A stretch of 13,804 nucleotides of DNA from NCBI GenBank assembly GCA_964606055.1, contig CAZSFA010000076.1, forward strand, positions 1-13,804, given 5' to 3'. The notes beneath the pieces are model-generated. The model saw only the letters and a list, made by a program, of their open reading frames with translations. It did no database searches and was not told the DNA's origin. Below, piece after piece: positions 1-6,485 of this stretch. Every line of letters starts with the position of its first letter. The first letter of the stretch is position 1. Origin of the DNA: Roseitalea sp964606055. GTDB taxonomy: Bacteria > Pseudomonadota > Alphaproteobacteria > Rhizobiales > Rhizobiaceae. The position numbers and the translations under genes were made by a program.

Positions 1-1055
1 GCGATGGCGCACGCCACCATGGCCTCGCCGATCGGCACCGCGCGGATGCCGACACAGGGATCGTGCCGGCCCTTGGTCTGCACATCGACTTCTTCGCCCT
101 CGCGCGTCACCGAACGGGTGGCCGTCAGGATGGACGAGGTCGGCTTGACGGCGAACCGCGCCACCACCGGCTCGCCGGTTGCGATCCCGCCAAGGATGCC
201 GCCGGCCTTGTTGGAAAGGAACACCGGCTCGCCGTCGTCGCCGATGCGCATCTCATCGGCATTGTCTTCTCCGCGCAGCGTTGCCGCCTCGAAACCGTTG
301 CCGATTTCGACGCCCTTGACCGCGTTGATCGACATCAGGTGCGAGGCGATGTCCTGATCGAGCTTGCCGTAGATCGGTGCGCCCAGACCCGCCGGCACGC
401 CGGTGGCAACGATCTCGATGACGGCGCCGATCGATGAGCCGTCCTTGCGGATGGCGTCGAGATAGGAGGCAAAGCGCTCGACGGCCCGTGCATCGGGTGA
501 AAAGAACGGATTGTTGTCGACTTCGGCCCAATCCCAGTTGGCCCGGTCGATCGATTGTGTGCCCATCGCAACGAGCGCGCCGCGCACCTCAAGGCCGGGC
601 ACGATCCTGCGGGCGATCGCGCCGGCCGCCACGCGCGCCGCGGTTTCGCGCGCCGAGGACCGGCCGCCGCCGCGGTAGTCGCGAACGCCGTATTTGGCGT
701 CATAGGTGTAGTCGGCATGGCCGGGTCGGTAGCGCGTCTTGATCGCCGAATAATCCTTCGAGCGCTGATCGGTGTTCTCGATCAGCATCGAGATTGGCGT
801 GCCGGTGGTGATCAGCGTGTCGGGATCGCCCTCGTCGGGCATCACCCCCGACAGCACCTTCACCTGGTCCGGCTCGCGGCGCTGCGTGGTGTACTTCGAT
901 TGGCCTGGCTTGCGCTTGTCCAGGAAAGCCTGGATTTCGGCCAGCGTCAGCGCAATGCCGGGCGGGCAGCCATCGACCACGCAGCCAAGGGCCGCCCCAT
1001 GGCTTTCACCCCAGGTGGTGACGCGAAACAAATGACCGAACGTGTTGTGTGACAT
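1..1055 (-). CDS. aroC: Chorismate synthase, C-terminus cut by the window edge
   Basis: AroC makes chorismate from 5-enolpyruvylshikimate-3-phosphate, the last shared step of aromatic amino acid, folate and quinone synthesis, and uses reduced FMN in the cytoplasm. About 351 codons are visible. The N-terminus MSHNTFGHLFRVTTWGESHG carries the first family signature (GESHG at residues 16-20, then DGCPPG). PGHAD is near residues 111-115, and the second signature, GRSSARETAARVAAGAIAR, is at about 131-149. A GRHDP segment near the left edge matches the third signature. The family is usually about 360-370 residues, so only some 10-15 residues should lie outside. The start is the ATG at 1055 because the conserved N-terminus begins there; the ribosome site in front is weak (GGGAA). 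A 75-base gap separates it from the upstream phosphatase gene on the same strand. The identification is secure. Confidence 0.96.
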   Translation of the reverse strand, partial: MSHNTFGHLFRVTTWGESHGAALGCVVDGCPPGIALTLAEIQAFLDKRKPGQSKYTTQRREPDQVKVLSGVMPDEGDPDTLITTGTPISMLIENTDQRSKDYSAIKTRYRPGHADYTYDAKYGVRDYRGGGRSSARETAARVAAGAIARRIVPGLEVRGALVAMGTQSIDRANWDWAEVDNNPFFSPDARAVERFASYLDAIRKDGSSIGAVIEIVATGVPAGLGAPIYGKLDQDIASHLMSINAVKGVEIGNGFEAATLRGEDNADEMRIGDDGEPVFLSNKAGGILGGIATGEPVVARFAVKPTSSILTATRSVTREGEEVDVQTKGRHDPCVGIRAVPIGEAMVACAI

Positions 1056-1130
1056 GGAATTCCCGCTGACGCGAGGCGGTCTTAGAGGATCATCGGGGAC
1101 GTTGCAAAGCGGTGGCGCGCCGATGCGACG

Positions 1131-1721
1131 TCAGCGCAGCCAGTGACCGTTGCTGCCGTCGAAATGATAGATGTTGTCCTGCGGCGTCGGACCGCGCGCC
1201 GCCTCCGGCCCGGACAAGCCTTCGACGAGATGGCGTATGCCGCGCATAACCCCGCCATGGGTCACGATGACGCTGGGGCCGGGCAGGCGCGTCAGCGCGG
1301 CGCGCAGGCGCGGAAGGATCATCTGGTAGCTGTCGCCGCCCGGCGGCGGAACACTCCAGCGGTCCGCCTCGCGCGCCGCAACCACATCCGGAATGGTCCG
1401 GCGCAACTCATCGAGCGTGTGCCCTTCCCAGTTGCCGTAGGTGACTTCGATCAGATCGCCGTCGCGATCGTAGTCGTCTCCCGCCATGCCCAGTGCCGCG
1501 CGCACGATCTGCATGGTCTCGCGGGTGCGCCACAGCGGGCTCGACACGAAATGCCAGCCCGACCAGTCGGTTGCCTCGGCGCGCATCATGTCCGCATAGG
1601 CGGCCGCCTGCGCCCGGCCGCGATCGTTCATGGCGATATCCATCTGGCCCTGAAACCGGCGCTCGCGGTTCCAGTCCGTCTCGCCGTGACGGAGCATGTA
1701 GAAGGGATGTGCGGCGACCAT
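1131..1721 (-). CDS. Histidine phosphatase family protein (phosphoglycerate mutase-like)
   Basis: This 196-residue protein belongs to the histidine phosphatase superfamily, whose members move phosphate through a phosphohistidine. The catalytic motif L-RHGET lies at residues 10-15, with His12 as the likely phospho-acceptor. A second catalytic His is at about 155 in VTHGGVMRG. The mid-region motif E-VTYGNWEGHTLDEL supplies the usual acidic residue and a G-x-WEG segment. No signal peptide or membrane segment is visible, so it should be cytoplasmic. The small size fits GpmB/CobC-like phosphatases better than dPGM glycolytic mutase (about 230-250 residues). The substrate cannot be read from sequence. 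The start at 1721 puts RHGE where the family has it, with AAGGG upstream. It lies 47 bases downstream of fabI and is probably co-transcribed with it. Confidence 0.9.
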   Translation of the reverse strand: MVAAHPFYMLRHGETDWNRERRFQGQMDIAMNDRGRAQAAAYADMMRAEATDWSGWHFVSSPLWRTRETMQIVRAALGMAGDDYDRDGDLIEVTYGNWEGHTLDELRRTIPDVVAAREADRWSVPPPGGDSYQMILPRLRAALTRLPGPSVIVTHGGVMRGIRHLVEGLSGPEAARGPTPQDNIYHFDGSNGHWLR

Positions 1722-1768
1722 CTGTGTTGCCCTTGGAACGGCCGCTCAGGACCCGCGCCCGCTGCGCG

Positions 1769-2581
1769 CTACTGCTTGCTCATGTCGGGCGCGTCGACCG
1801 CCTTCATGCCGACGATGTGATAGCCACTGTCGGTGTGGTGAACCTCGCCGGTCACAGAACGCGACAGATCGCTCAGCAGGTAGAGCGCGGCATCGCCCAC
1901 CTCGTCGATGGTCACCGTCTTGCGCAGCGGCGAGTTGTATTCGTTCCACTTCAGGATGTAGCGGAAATCGCCGATGCCCGAGGCGGCCAGCGTCTTCAGC
2001 GGCCCCGCCGAGAGCGCGTTGACCCGAATGCCTTCCTTGCCCAGATCGGCGGCGAGATAGCGCACGCTGGCCTCAAGCGCGGCCTTGGCAACGCCCATCA
2101 CATTGTAATGCGGCATCACCTTTTCGGCGCCGTAATAGGTCAGCGTCAAAACCGAGCCGCCATTGGTCATCAAGGGCTCGGCGCGTCGCACCATCTCGGT
2201 GAGCGAGTAGACCGAGATGTCCATCGTGCGCGCGAAGTTCTCACGGGTGGTTTCGACGTAGCGGCCCGTCAACTCGTCCTTGTCGGAGAAGGCCACCGCG
2301 TGCACGAGAAAATCGAGCCGTCCCCAGATGCGTTCGATCTCGGCGAAAACGGCGGCAACGCTTTCGGGTTCGGTTACATCCAGGTGCCCAACGACCAGCG
2401 CGTTCAACTCCTGGGCGAGCGGCTCCACGCGCTTCCTAAGGGCGTCGCCCTGATAGGAGAACGCCAACTCCGCGCCATGGGCCGCGCAGGACTTGGCAAT
2501 GCCCCAGGCGACTGACCGATTGTTGGCCAGACCAACGATCAGGCCCCGTTTGCCCTTCATCAGGCCAGACCCGATGCTCAT
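1769..2581 (-). CDS. fabI: Enoyl-[acyl-carrier-protein] reductase (NADH), FabI type
   Basis: FabI reduces trans-2-enoyl-ACP to acyl-ACP in the last step of each fatty acid elongation cycle. The 270-residue protein is a short-chain dehydrogenase-like Rossmann fold. It has GLIVGLANNRSVAWGIA near residues 13-29 (the cofactor loop typical of FabI), HAVAF at 94-98, and the catalytic pair Tyr159/Lys166 in YNVMGVAK, with a second conserved Tyr about ten residues earlier in TYYGAEK. Met162 falls where triclosan-contacting Met159 lies in E. coli FabI, so a classical diazaborine/triclosan-type pocket is plausible (inference). The frame stays open 16 codons further upstream, but the ATG at 2581 is preferred: it has GAGG eight bases in front and gives the usual family N-terminus. 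A good promoter lies about 40 bases upstream, so this gene may head a fabI-phosphatase-aroC unit. Confidence 0.95.
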   Translation of the reverse strand: MSIGSGLMKGKRGLIVGLANNRSVAWGIAKSCAAHGAELAFSYQGDALRKRVEPLAQELNALVVGHLDVTEPESVAAVFAEIERIWGRLDFLVHAVAFSDKDELTGRYVETTRENFARTMDISVYSLTEMVRRAEPLMTNGGSVLTLTYYGAEKVMPHYNVMGVAKAALEASVRYLAADLGKEGIRVNALSAGPLKTLAASGIGDFRYILKWNEYNSPLRKTVTIDEVGDAALYLLSDLSRSVTGEVHHTDSGYHIVGMKAVDAPDMSKQ

Positions 2582-2620
2582 CGACAAAACCTCGCAACGA
2601 TGCGGTGAAAACGACCCGGC

Positions 2621-2649
2621 ATATTGCACAGGGGCCTTGCGCCTTCAAG
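2621..2649 (-). promoter_or_regulatory. Predicted sigma-70-type promoter of fabI
   Basis: Read on the minus strand, the -35 box is CTTGAA (2644-2649) and the -10 box is CAATAT (2621-2626), with exactly 17 bases between them. Each box matches five of six positions of the rhizobial housekeeping consensus CTTGAC-N17-CTATAT. The element ends 39 bases before the fabI ATG, a sensible leader length, and it lies in the 107-base gap between fabI and the dnaJ-like gene. This is a pattern match only; no transcript evidence is available. Confidence 0.55.
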
Positions 2650-2688
2650 GTCTGTTCAGGGCGCAATGCTTGACGACTTGATCGACCG

Positions 2689-3666
2689 TCACTCGGCGTT
2701 TTGGCCGGTATAGAGCGCCTGGAGCGCGGGTTTGTCGGCCTCATCGAGCATGAGCTGGACGACCGCATACAGATCGCCGCGCCCGCCGCTCTTGGTCGGC
2801 AGGCCACGTCCGGGCACGCGCAGCTTCTGGCCCGAACTGGTCCAGGGGGCGATCTTGAGCGCGATCCGCCCATCGGGCGTCGGCACGGCGACCTTGCCGC
2901 CCGCAACCGCGGTCTTCAGGTCGACCTCGACATCGACCAGCAGTGAGCGACCCTCGATCCGCATCCCCGGCTCGGGCTTGAACGCGACACGCGCCAGCAC
3001 ATCGCCGCGATGGCCCGCCGGCCCGGCTTCACCCTGGCCCTTCAGGCGGATCACCTGCCCGTCCTGCACGCCCTTTGGAAGGTTGACCGCGATCGCCCGA
3101 CCATCGGGCAGTGTCAGCTTCGCCTTGCCGGCGGCGATAGCCTCGCCAATCCCGATCGGCAGGGCGACCTCTATATTGCGGCCCTTGTTCGGTTTTGCCC
3201 GCCGTGTCGCGCCCGCGCGGGCGCCCGGTGCCGGGTCGCCGAACATGGTGTTGATGTCGGCCTGTGAGAACCCGCGCCCTCGGCCGGAACCGCCGCCAAA
3301 CGCCCCACCGAACATCTGGGACAGGATGTCTTCGGCATCGAACCCGGTGCCTTGCGATCCGCGCCCCGAACGCGACGCAAAGTGCTCGGCAAACCCGTCC
3401 GCGCCGGTAAAGCCATTGCCGCCCGGATAGCCATGGAAAGTCTCGTTGCCGTCGGCATCGATCTCGCCGCGATCGAACCGGGCGCGCTTGTCTTCATCGC
3501 CGACGATCTCATAGGCGCGCGAAACCGCCGCGAATCGCTCCTGCGCCTTCGCGTCGTCCGGATTGGCATCCGGATGATGGGACTTGGCCAGTTTGCGGAA
3601 CGCGGACTTGATGTCCGACGCACTCGCCGTCTTGGCAACGCCGAGCACCGCATACGGGTCGCGCAT
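2689..3666 (-). CDS. DnaJ-domain co-chaperone without zinc finger (CbpA-like)
   Basis: The 325-residue protein opens with a J-domain (about residues 1-68). It starts MRDPYAVLGV and has the HPD motif at 31-33, which stimulates the DnaK ATPase. A Gly/Phe-rich stretch follows (about 75-150), then a C-terminal substrate-binding region (about 165-320) with the blocks LPKGVQDGQVIRLKGQGEAG and VPTPDGRIALKIAPWTSSGQ. The CxxCxGxG zinc repeats of classical DnaJ are absent, so this is a type II/CbpA-like co-chaperone and not the main DnaJ. The frame is open far upstream, but the start is clearly the ATG at 3666: GGAGG sits just before it and the J-domain begins there. It is the middle gene of the minus-strand cluster, and dnaJ-like genes next to fabI and pdxH are familiar in Rhizobiales. 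Confidence 0.92.
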   Translation of the reverse strand: MRDPYAVLGVAKTASASDIKSAFRKLAKSHHPDANPDDAKAQERFAAVSRAYEIVGDEDKRARFDRGEIDADGNETFHGYPGGNGFTGADGFAEHFASRSGRGSQGTGFDAEDILSQMFGGAFGGGSGRGRGFSQADINTMFGDPAPGARAGATRRAKPNKGRNIEVALPIGIGEAIAAGKAKLTLPDGRAIAVNLPKGVQDGQVIRLKGQGEAGPAGHRGDVLARVAFKPEPGMRIEGRSLLVDVEVDLKTAVAGGKVAVPTPDGRIALKIAPWTSSGQKLRVPGRGLPTKSGGRGDLYAVVQLMLDEADKPALQALYTGQNAE

Positions 3667-3760
3667 GCATGCCTCCGATGGGTTTTGCACTATCGGCTTC
3701 GGATATGGGGAATGCCTGAAGCAATTCCAGTGGCAGCGGCGTCGCCGCCGAACGCAAAGG

Positions 3761-4246
3761 TCAGCCGGTTGCCGAGGTTGTGCCGACCGGCGCCATCGAT
3801 CGTGTCCACCATCCCGAGCGTGGGTCGAGGCAGACTTCGCCCTGATAGAGCGTTGCGCCATCATAGGCATTGCGGGTGGCCGAGAAGCTGCGGCAGGTTT
3901 GCCCGGCCTCCACGGTCTGCGCAATGTCGACGATCGCGCCCGAAGACCCGGTCGCGGCGCTTGCCCAGGGCAACCTGCCCTCATTGAGCCTGTCCAGATC
4001 AGCGGTCGTTACCGCAAGCCGGATCGTGTCTTCATCGATCAGCCGGTCGGTCTCGCCGCCATCGGCGCCCGAACGGGGCGCAAACGGGTCAACGGCGATC
4101 GACGGCGTCGGCTCGGCCATGGAAATCGAGTTGGTGGTGGCAACCTCTTCCAGAGCGGCACCGGACATCGAGCAGCCCGTCAGTGCCACGCAAGCCAGCG
4201 CCGCGGCGAAGGCTGCGGCCCGGTGCGGCGCCATACGCGACATCAT
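3761..4246 (-). CDS. Small lipoprotein, RT0821/Lpp0805-like surface antigen family
   Basis: The 161-residue product has a lipoprotein signal: a basic N-region (MSRMAPHR), a hydrophobic core and the lipobox LTGC, with the lipidated Cys at residue 25. The mature part holds W-ASAATGSSGAI near 94-105 and a CRSFSATRNAYDGATLYQG block from 118, with a second Cys at 139. These motifs resemble the RT0821/Lpp0805 surface-protein family, whose function is unknown. Membrane anchoring is expected; the final membrane is not certain. The start is debatable. The ATG at 4246 gives an ideal signal peptide but has no clear ribosome site. An in-frame ATG at 4312 has AGGAG in front but adds 22 odd residues, and a GTG at 4330 is also open. 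The gene lies 94 bases upstream of the dnaJ-like gene and is divergent from pdxH. Confidence 0.72.
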   Translation of the reverse strand: MMSRMAPHRAAAFAAALACVALTGCSMSGAALEEVATTNSISMAEPTPSIAVDPFAPRSGADGGETDRLIDEDTIRLAVTTADLDRLNEGRLPWASAATGSSGAIVDIAQTVEAGQTCRSFSATRNAYDGATLYQGEVCLDPRSGWWTRSMAPVGTTSATG

Positions 4247-4262
4247 CACGGCCGAGGTCGAC

Positions 4263-4291
4263 TTGACATCGCTGGCGCGCGGGTCGCATTG
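4263..4291 (+). promoter_or_regulatory. Possible pdxH promoter
   Basis: A perfect TTGACA -35 box lies at 4263-4268. The hexamer 17 bases further on is GCATTG (4286-4291), a poor -10 box. It points toward pdxH with a leader of roughly 70 bases. The strength of the -35 box and its place in a divergent gap are the only support. Confidence 0.3.
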
Positions 4292-4366
4292 CAAGGTTTG
4301 TGCCGGTCCCATCCCACTCCTGGCGCTCACGACGCCGACCCCAAATAACCCCCACTTGAGGCGACT

Positions 4367-4987
4367 ATGACGCTCGTTCGGTTAACAGATCGTGATATCG
4401 AAACGCAAGCCGATCCGATCGCGATATTCGACAACTGGTTGTCTGCGGCGAAACAATCCGAGACCAACGACCCGACCGCCGTCGCGCTGGCGACCGTCGA
4501 CGGCGATGGCATGCCGGACGTTCGCATGGTGTTGCTGAAGGAATATGACGCCGAGGGCTTTGTTTTCTACACCAATTTCGAGAGTGGAAAGGGGCGGCAA
4601 CTGCTCGACACCGGCAAAGCCGCCATGTGCTTTCACTGGAAGTCGTTGCGGTGCCAGGTTCGGCTGCGGGGGGCGGTCGGTACCGTCGGCGACGATGAAG
4701 CCGATGCCTATTTCGCAAGCCGCCCGCGCGGCAGCCGAATCGGTGCCTGGGCCTCGCGCCAGTCGCGCCCGCTTGAAAACCGCTTCGCCCTTGAGCGCGC
4801 GGTCGCCCGCTACACGGCCAAGCATGCCATCGGACCGGTGCCACGCCCGTCCCATTGGTCCGGGTTCCGACTGGCGCCGCTCAGTGTCGAGTTCTGGCAG
4901 GACGGCCGGTTTCGTCTGCACGATCGCCTGGTGTTTCGACGCCAGTCGCAGGGCGCGCCATGGGCGACCGAACGGCTCTACCCCTGA
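4367..4987 (+). CDS. pdxH: Pyridoxamine/pyridoxine 5'-phosphate oxidase
   Basis: PdxH is a cytoplasmic FMN enzyme that oxidises pyridoxine or pyridoxamine 5'-phosphate to pyridoxal 5'-phosphate, in the last step of de novo synthesis and in salvage. The 206-residue length is normal. Motifs include RMVLLKEYDAEGFVFYTNFE (about 53-72, FMN contacts), SGKGRQL, CFHWKSLRCQVR (about 88-99), SRPRGSRIGAWASRQS (about 118-133) and the C-terminal PLSVEFWQDGRFRLHDRL with the terminal ERLYP. The conserved Arg and His near LHDR bind substrate phosphate in the family. The start at 4367 has GAGG six bases upstream and is 120 bases from the divergent lipoprotein start. Nothing appears degraded, and the assignment is secure. 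Confidence 0.96.
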   Translation: MTLVRLTDRDIETQADPIAIFDNWLSAAKQSETNDPTAVALATVDGDGMPDVRMVLLKEYDAEGFVFYTNFESGKGRQLLDTGKAAMCFHWKSLRCQVRLRGAVGTVGDDEADAYFASRPRGSRIGAWASRQSRPLENRFALERAVARYTAKHAIGPVPRPSHWSGFRLAPLSVEFWQDGRFRLHDRLVFRRQSQGAPWATERLYP

Positions 4988-5093
4988 TCGACGCCTCGCC
5001 CGGCCGGTTCACAAGACCACATCAAGACCCACCAAACGGTGCTAGTGTGGTTGATGTCGTGATGCAGCGACAGTCATGCGGAGGAGACCGGCC

Positions 5094-5561
5094 ATGAACG
5101 TCGAGACTGTGAACATCCAGGCGGTGCCATACCTTTATGTCGACGGGCAGGCGCCAATGGACCCCGCCCAGGTCAGCGCCGAGATGGAGCGGTGTTTCGG
5201 ACTGCTCATGCGTTTCATGGGCCGGAACGGCATCGCTCCGGTCGGACAGCCCATGTCGGTCTATTATGGGTATGACGCCGACACGCTGGCCTTTCGAGCC
5301 GGCATCCCCGTCGCGGCCGCCGACGCAGCCAAGGCCGACGGCGACATCAAGGCCGACCAGACGCCCGGCGGCCGGGTCTTCAGCGTCATGCATGTCGGAC
5401 CCTATTCGGACCTCGGCAAGACCTATCAGGCCGCAACGGCCGCGCTGGCGGAGACCGGCCAGTCGTTCGGCGCGCCGACGTGGGAAATCTACATCGACGA
5501 CCCGACCGATACGCCGGCCGACCGGATGAGGACGCAGATCTACTCTTTGCCCGCAGGTTAG
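5094..5561 (+). CDS. GyrI-like / AraC effector-binding domain protein
   Basis: This 155-residue protein looks like a stand-alone GyrI-like small-molecule-binding domain, the fold that serves as effector domain in AraC/BmrR-type regulators and in GyrI/SbmC. Supporting segments are an N-terminal strand (VNIQAVPYLYVDG), a helix with FGLLMRFMGRNG, PMSVYYGYDADT, and the second half GRVFSVMHVGPYSDLGKTYQ followed by PTWEIYIDDPTDTP. The Trp-Glu-x-Tyr motif near residues 129-132 carries the acidic residue that reaches the ligand pocket in this fold. No DNA-binding helix-turn-helix, signal peptide or membrane helix is present, so it is not a complete regulator. The ligand is unknown. The start at 5094 has GGAGGAG at 5080-5086; an ATG at 5076 lies too close to that site to use it. 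The gene stands alone, 106 bases after pdxH. Confidence 0.8.
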   Translation: MNVETVNIQAVPYLYVDGQAPMDPAQVSAEMERCFGLLMRFMGRNGIAPVGQPMSVYYGYDADTLAFRAGIPVAAADAAKADGDIKADQTPGGRVFSVMHVGPYSDLGKTYQAATAALAETGQSFGAPTWEIYIDDPTDTPADRMRTQIYSLPAG

Positions 5562-5588
5562 GATCGGTCGCGACAAGCAGCCGGCAAG

Positions 5589-5606
5589 AGCAACGGGAGC
5601 GTTGCT
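5589..5606 (+). terminator. Terminator-like hairpin after the GyrI-like gene
   Basis: A perfect 7-bp stem (AGCAACG / CGTTGCT) with a GGAG loop begins 28 bases after the stop codon. No run of T follows, so it is at best a weak intrinsic terminator or an mRNA 3'-end stabilising stem. Confidence 0.25.
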
Positions 5607-5699
5607 GTTGGGCGCTTTAGGCGGCATTTGCCATCGTGCCATGCGTTTGAAAATGCAAGCGGTTTTACAGTTCCTTAAGAGCCGTGTCCTAGCTTGGCA

Positions 5700-5801
5700 C
5701 ACAGCGGAAACTGTGCGTGCGGACCTTTTTGGGGCCGCACGACGCGCCGCTCGCCGCCGCGTTCCTCGGCGGCATGTGCATCTTTTCACCGAACGTCGGT
5801 G
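5700..5801. other. Cluster of four consecutive perfect hairpins
   Basis: Four stems with perfect arms follow one another: CACAG/CTGTG (5700-5704 and 5711-5715, loop CGGAAA); CGTGCGG/CCGCACG (5716-5722 and 5735-5741, a 12-base loop with a T5 run); GCCGCCG/CGGCGGC (5753-5759 and 5767-5773, 7-base loop); CACCGA/TCGGTG (5787-5792 and 5796-5801, loop ACG). The first two are directly adjacent. The arrangement fits a structured leader or a small RNA, but chance pairing in GC-rich DNA is a real alternative and no known RNA family was recognised. Confidence 0.35.
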
Positions 5802-5864
5802 CCGGCAAAAAGGCTAGACGCCGCCTGATTGTTCTTCCGAGCCAAGAGGTCGGGGCAGACTACG

Positions 5865-6440
5865 ATGGCCGCAAAAGGCGCCAAGAAGAAAGAGCCCGCC
5901 AACGCACCAAAGCCCGGCGGCAAGTCCGGTCCCGGGCCCATGGTCGCGGCGCTGCAACTGTTCTGCGCGATCGTGGCGATCATCACGCTCGTGATCATGC
6001 TAATCGGGCTGTTCGACGTCGGCGGCTACGGACTTGGCAGCCAGTTGCGCAGCTTCGCCCTTGTTCCCATTGGTCTTTTTGCGCTGACCCTGCTGGGCGC
6101 GATCGTCCCGGCCTTCATGCCGCGCAGCACCGACCAGGAAGCGATCGACCAACGCATTGAGGACCTTGAGGCGCGATTGACCGCGCAAGTCGGTGAGATG
6201 CGGAGCAAGGTCGATGCCCAGATCGGCAGCGACTATCAGGCGCTGCGCGATCACAACAAGGAACTCCAGGATCAGTTGGACGCCATCGAGGCGGCAAAGA
6301 CCGCCGACATCCGCGAAGAAGTCGAACAGCTGCGCGCGATCAACCGCGATCTGGAAGCCCAGATCAAGCAGTGGGCGATCGGATCGGTGAGCGACGCCAT
6401 CACCACCGACAGCGGCCCCGAAAGCATCAACGTCGCCTGA
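5865..6440 (+). CDS. Two-helix membrane protein with cytoplasmic coiled-coil tail, function unknown
   Basis: I do not recognise a family. The 191-residue protein starts with a Lys/Pro-rich N-terminus (about 1-24). Two hydrophobic segments follow, at about 26-50 (VAALQLFCAIVAIITLVIML) and 58-82 (LRSFALVPIGLFALTLLGAI), then a charged region (about 85-170) that reads as a long helix with coiled-coil heptads (RIEDLEARL, KELQDQLDAIE, EEVEQLRAINRDLEAQI). Both ends should be on the same side, probably the cytoplasm because of the basic N-terminus. The ATG at 5865 is chosen over an upstream TTG at 5829; GGGG about nine bases before it is a weak ribosome site. The diguanylate cyclase gene follows after 45 bases on the same strand, so co-transcription and possibly a physical or regulatory link are plausible (inference). 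Confidence 0.75.
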   Translation: MAAKGAKKKEPANAPKPGGKSGPGPMVAALQLFCAIVAIITLVIMLIGLFDVGGYGLGSQLRSFALVPIGLFALTLLGAIVPAFMPRSTDQEAIDQRIEDLEARLTAQVGEMRSKVDAQIGSDYQALRDHNKELQDQLDAIEAAKTADIREEVEQLRAINRDLEAQIKQWAIGSVSDAITTDSGPESINVA

Positions 6441-6485
6441 GACGCCGTCCGATAGCGGTTCAAAATCAAGGTTCGAGCAAGCCAC

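Larger units (their letters stand above)
5562..5864. other. 303-base gap without a convincing gene, rich in hairpins
   Basis: The stretch between the GyrI-like gene and the coiled-coil membrane protein has no open frame with a believable protein. It holds a terminator-like stem just after the upstream gene and a run of four further stems at 5700-5801, described separately. It is locally more A/T-rich around 5640-5690, where a promoter might sit, but no pair of boxes there matches the CTTGAC-N17-CTATAT form well. Confidence 0.6.

Noticed and set aside
1493..2515. Plus-strand open frame of 340 codons across the phosphatase and fabI genes
   Set aside because: It runs antisense to two well-identified genes and its product is low-complexity Arg/Ala-rich sequence.
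5602..5817. Possible 71-residue protein in the hairpin-rich gap
   Set aside because: It is Arg-rich with no ribosome site or recognisable feature, and its codons look like translated stem sequence.
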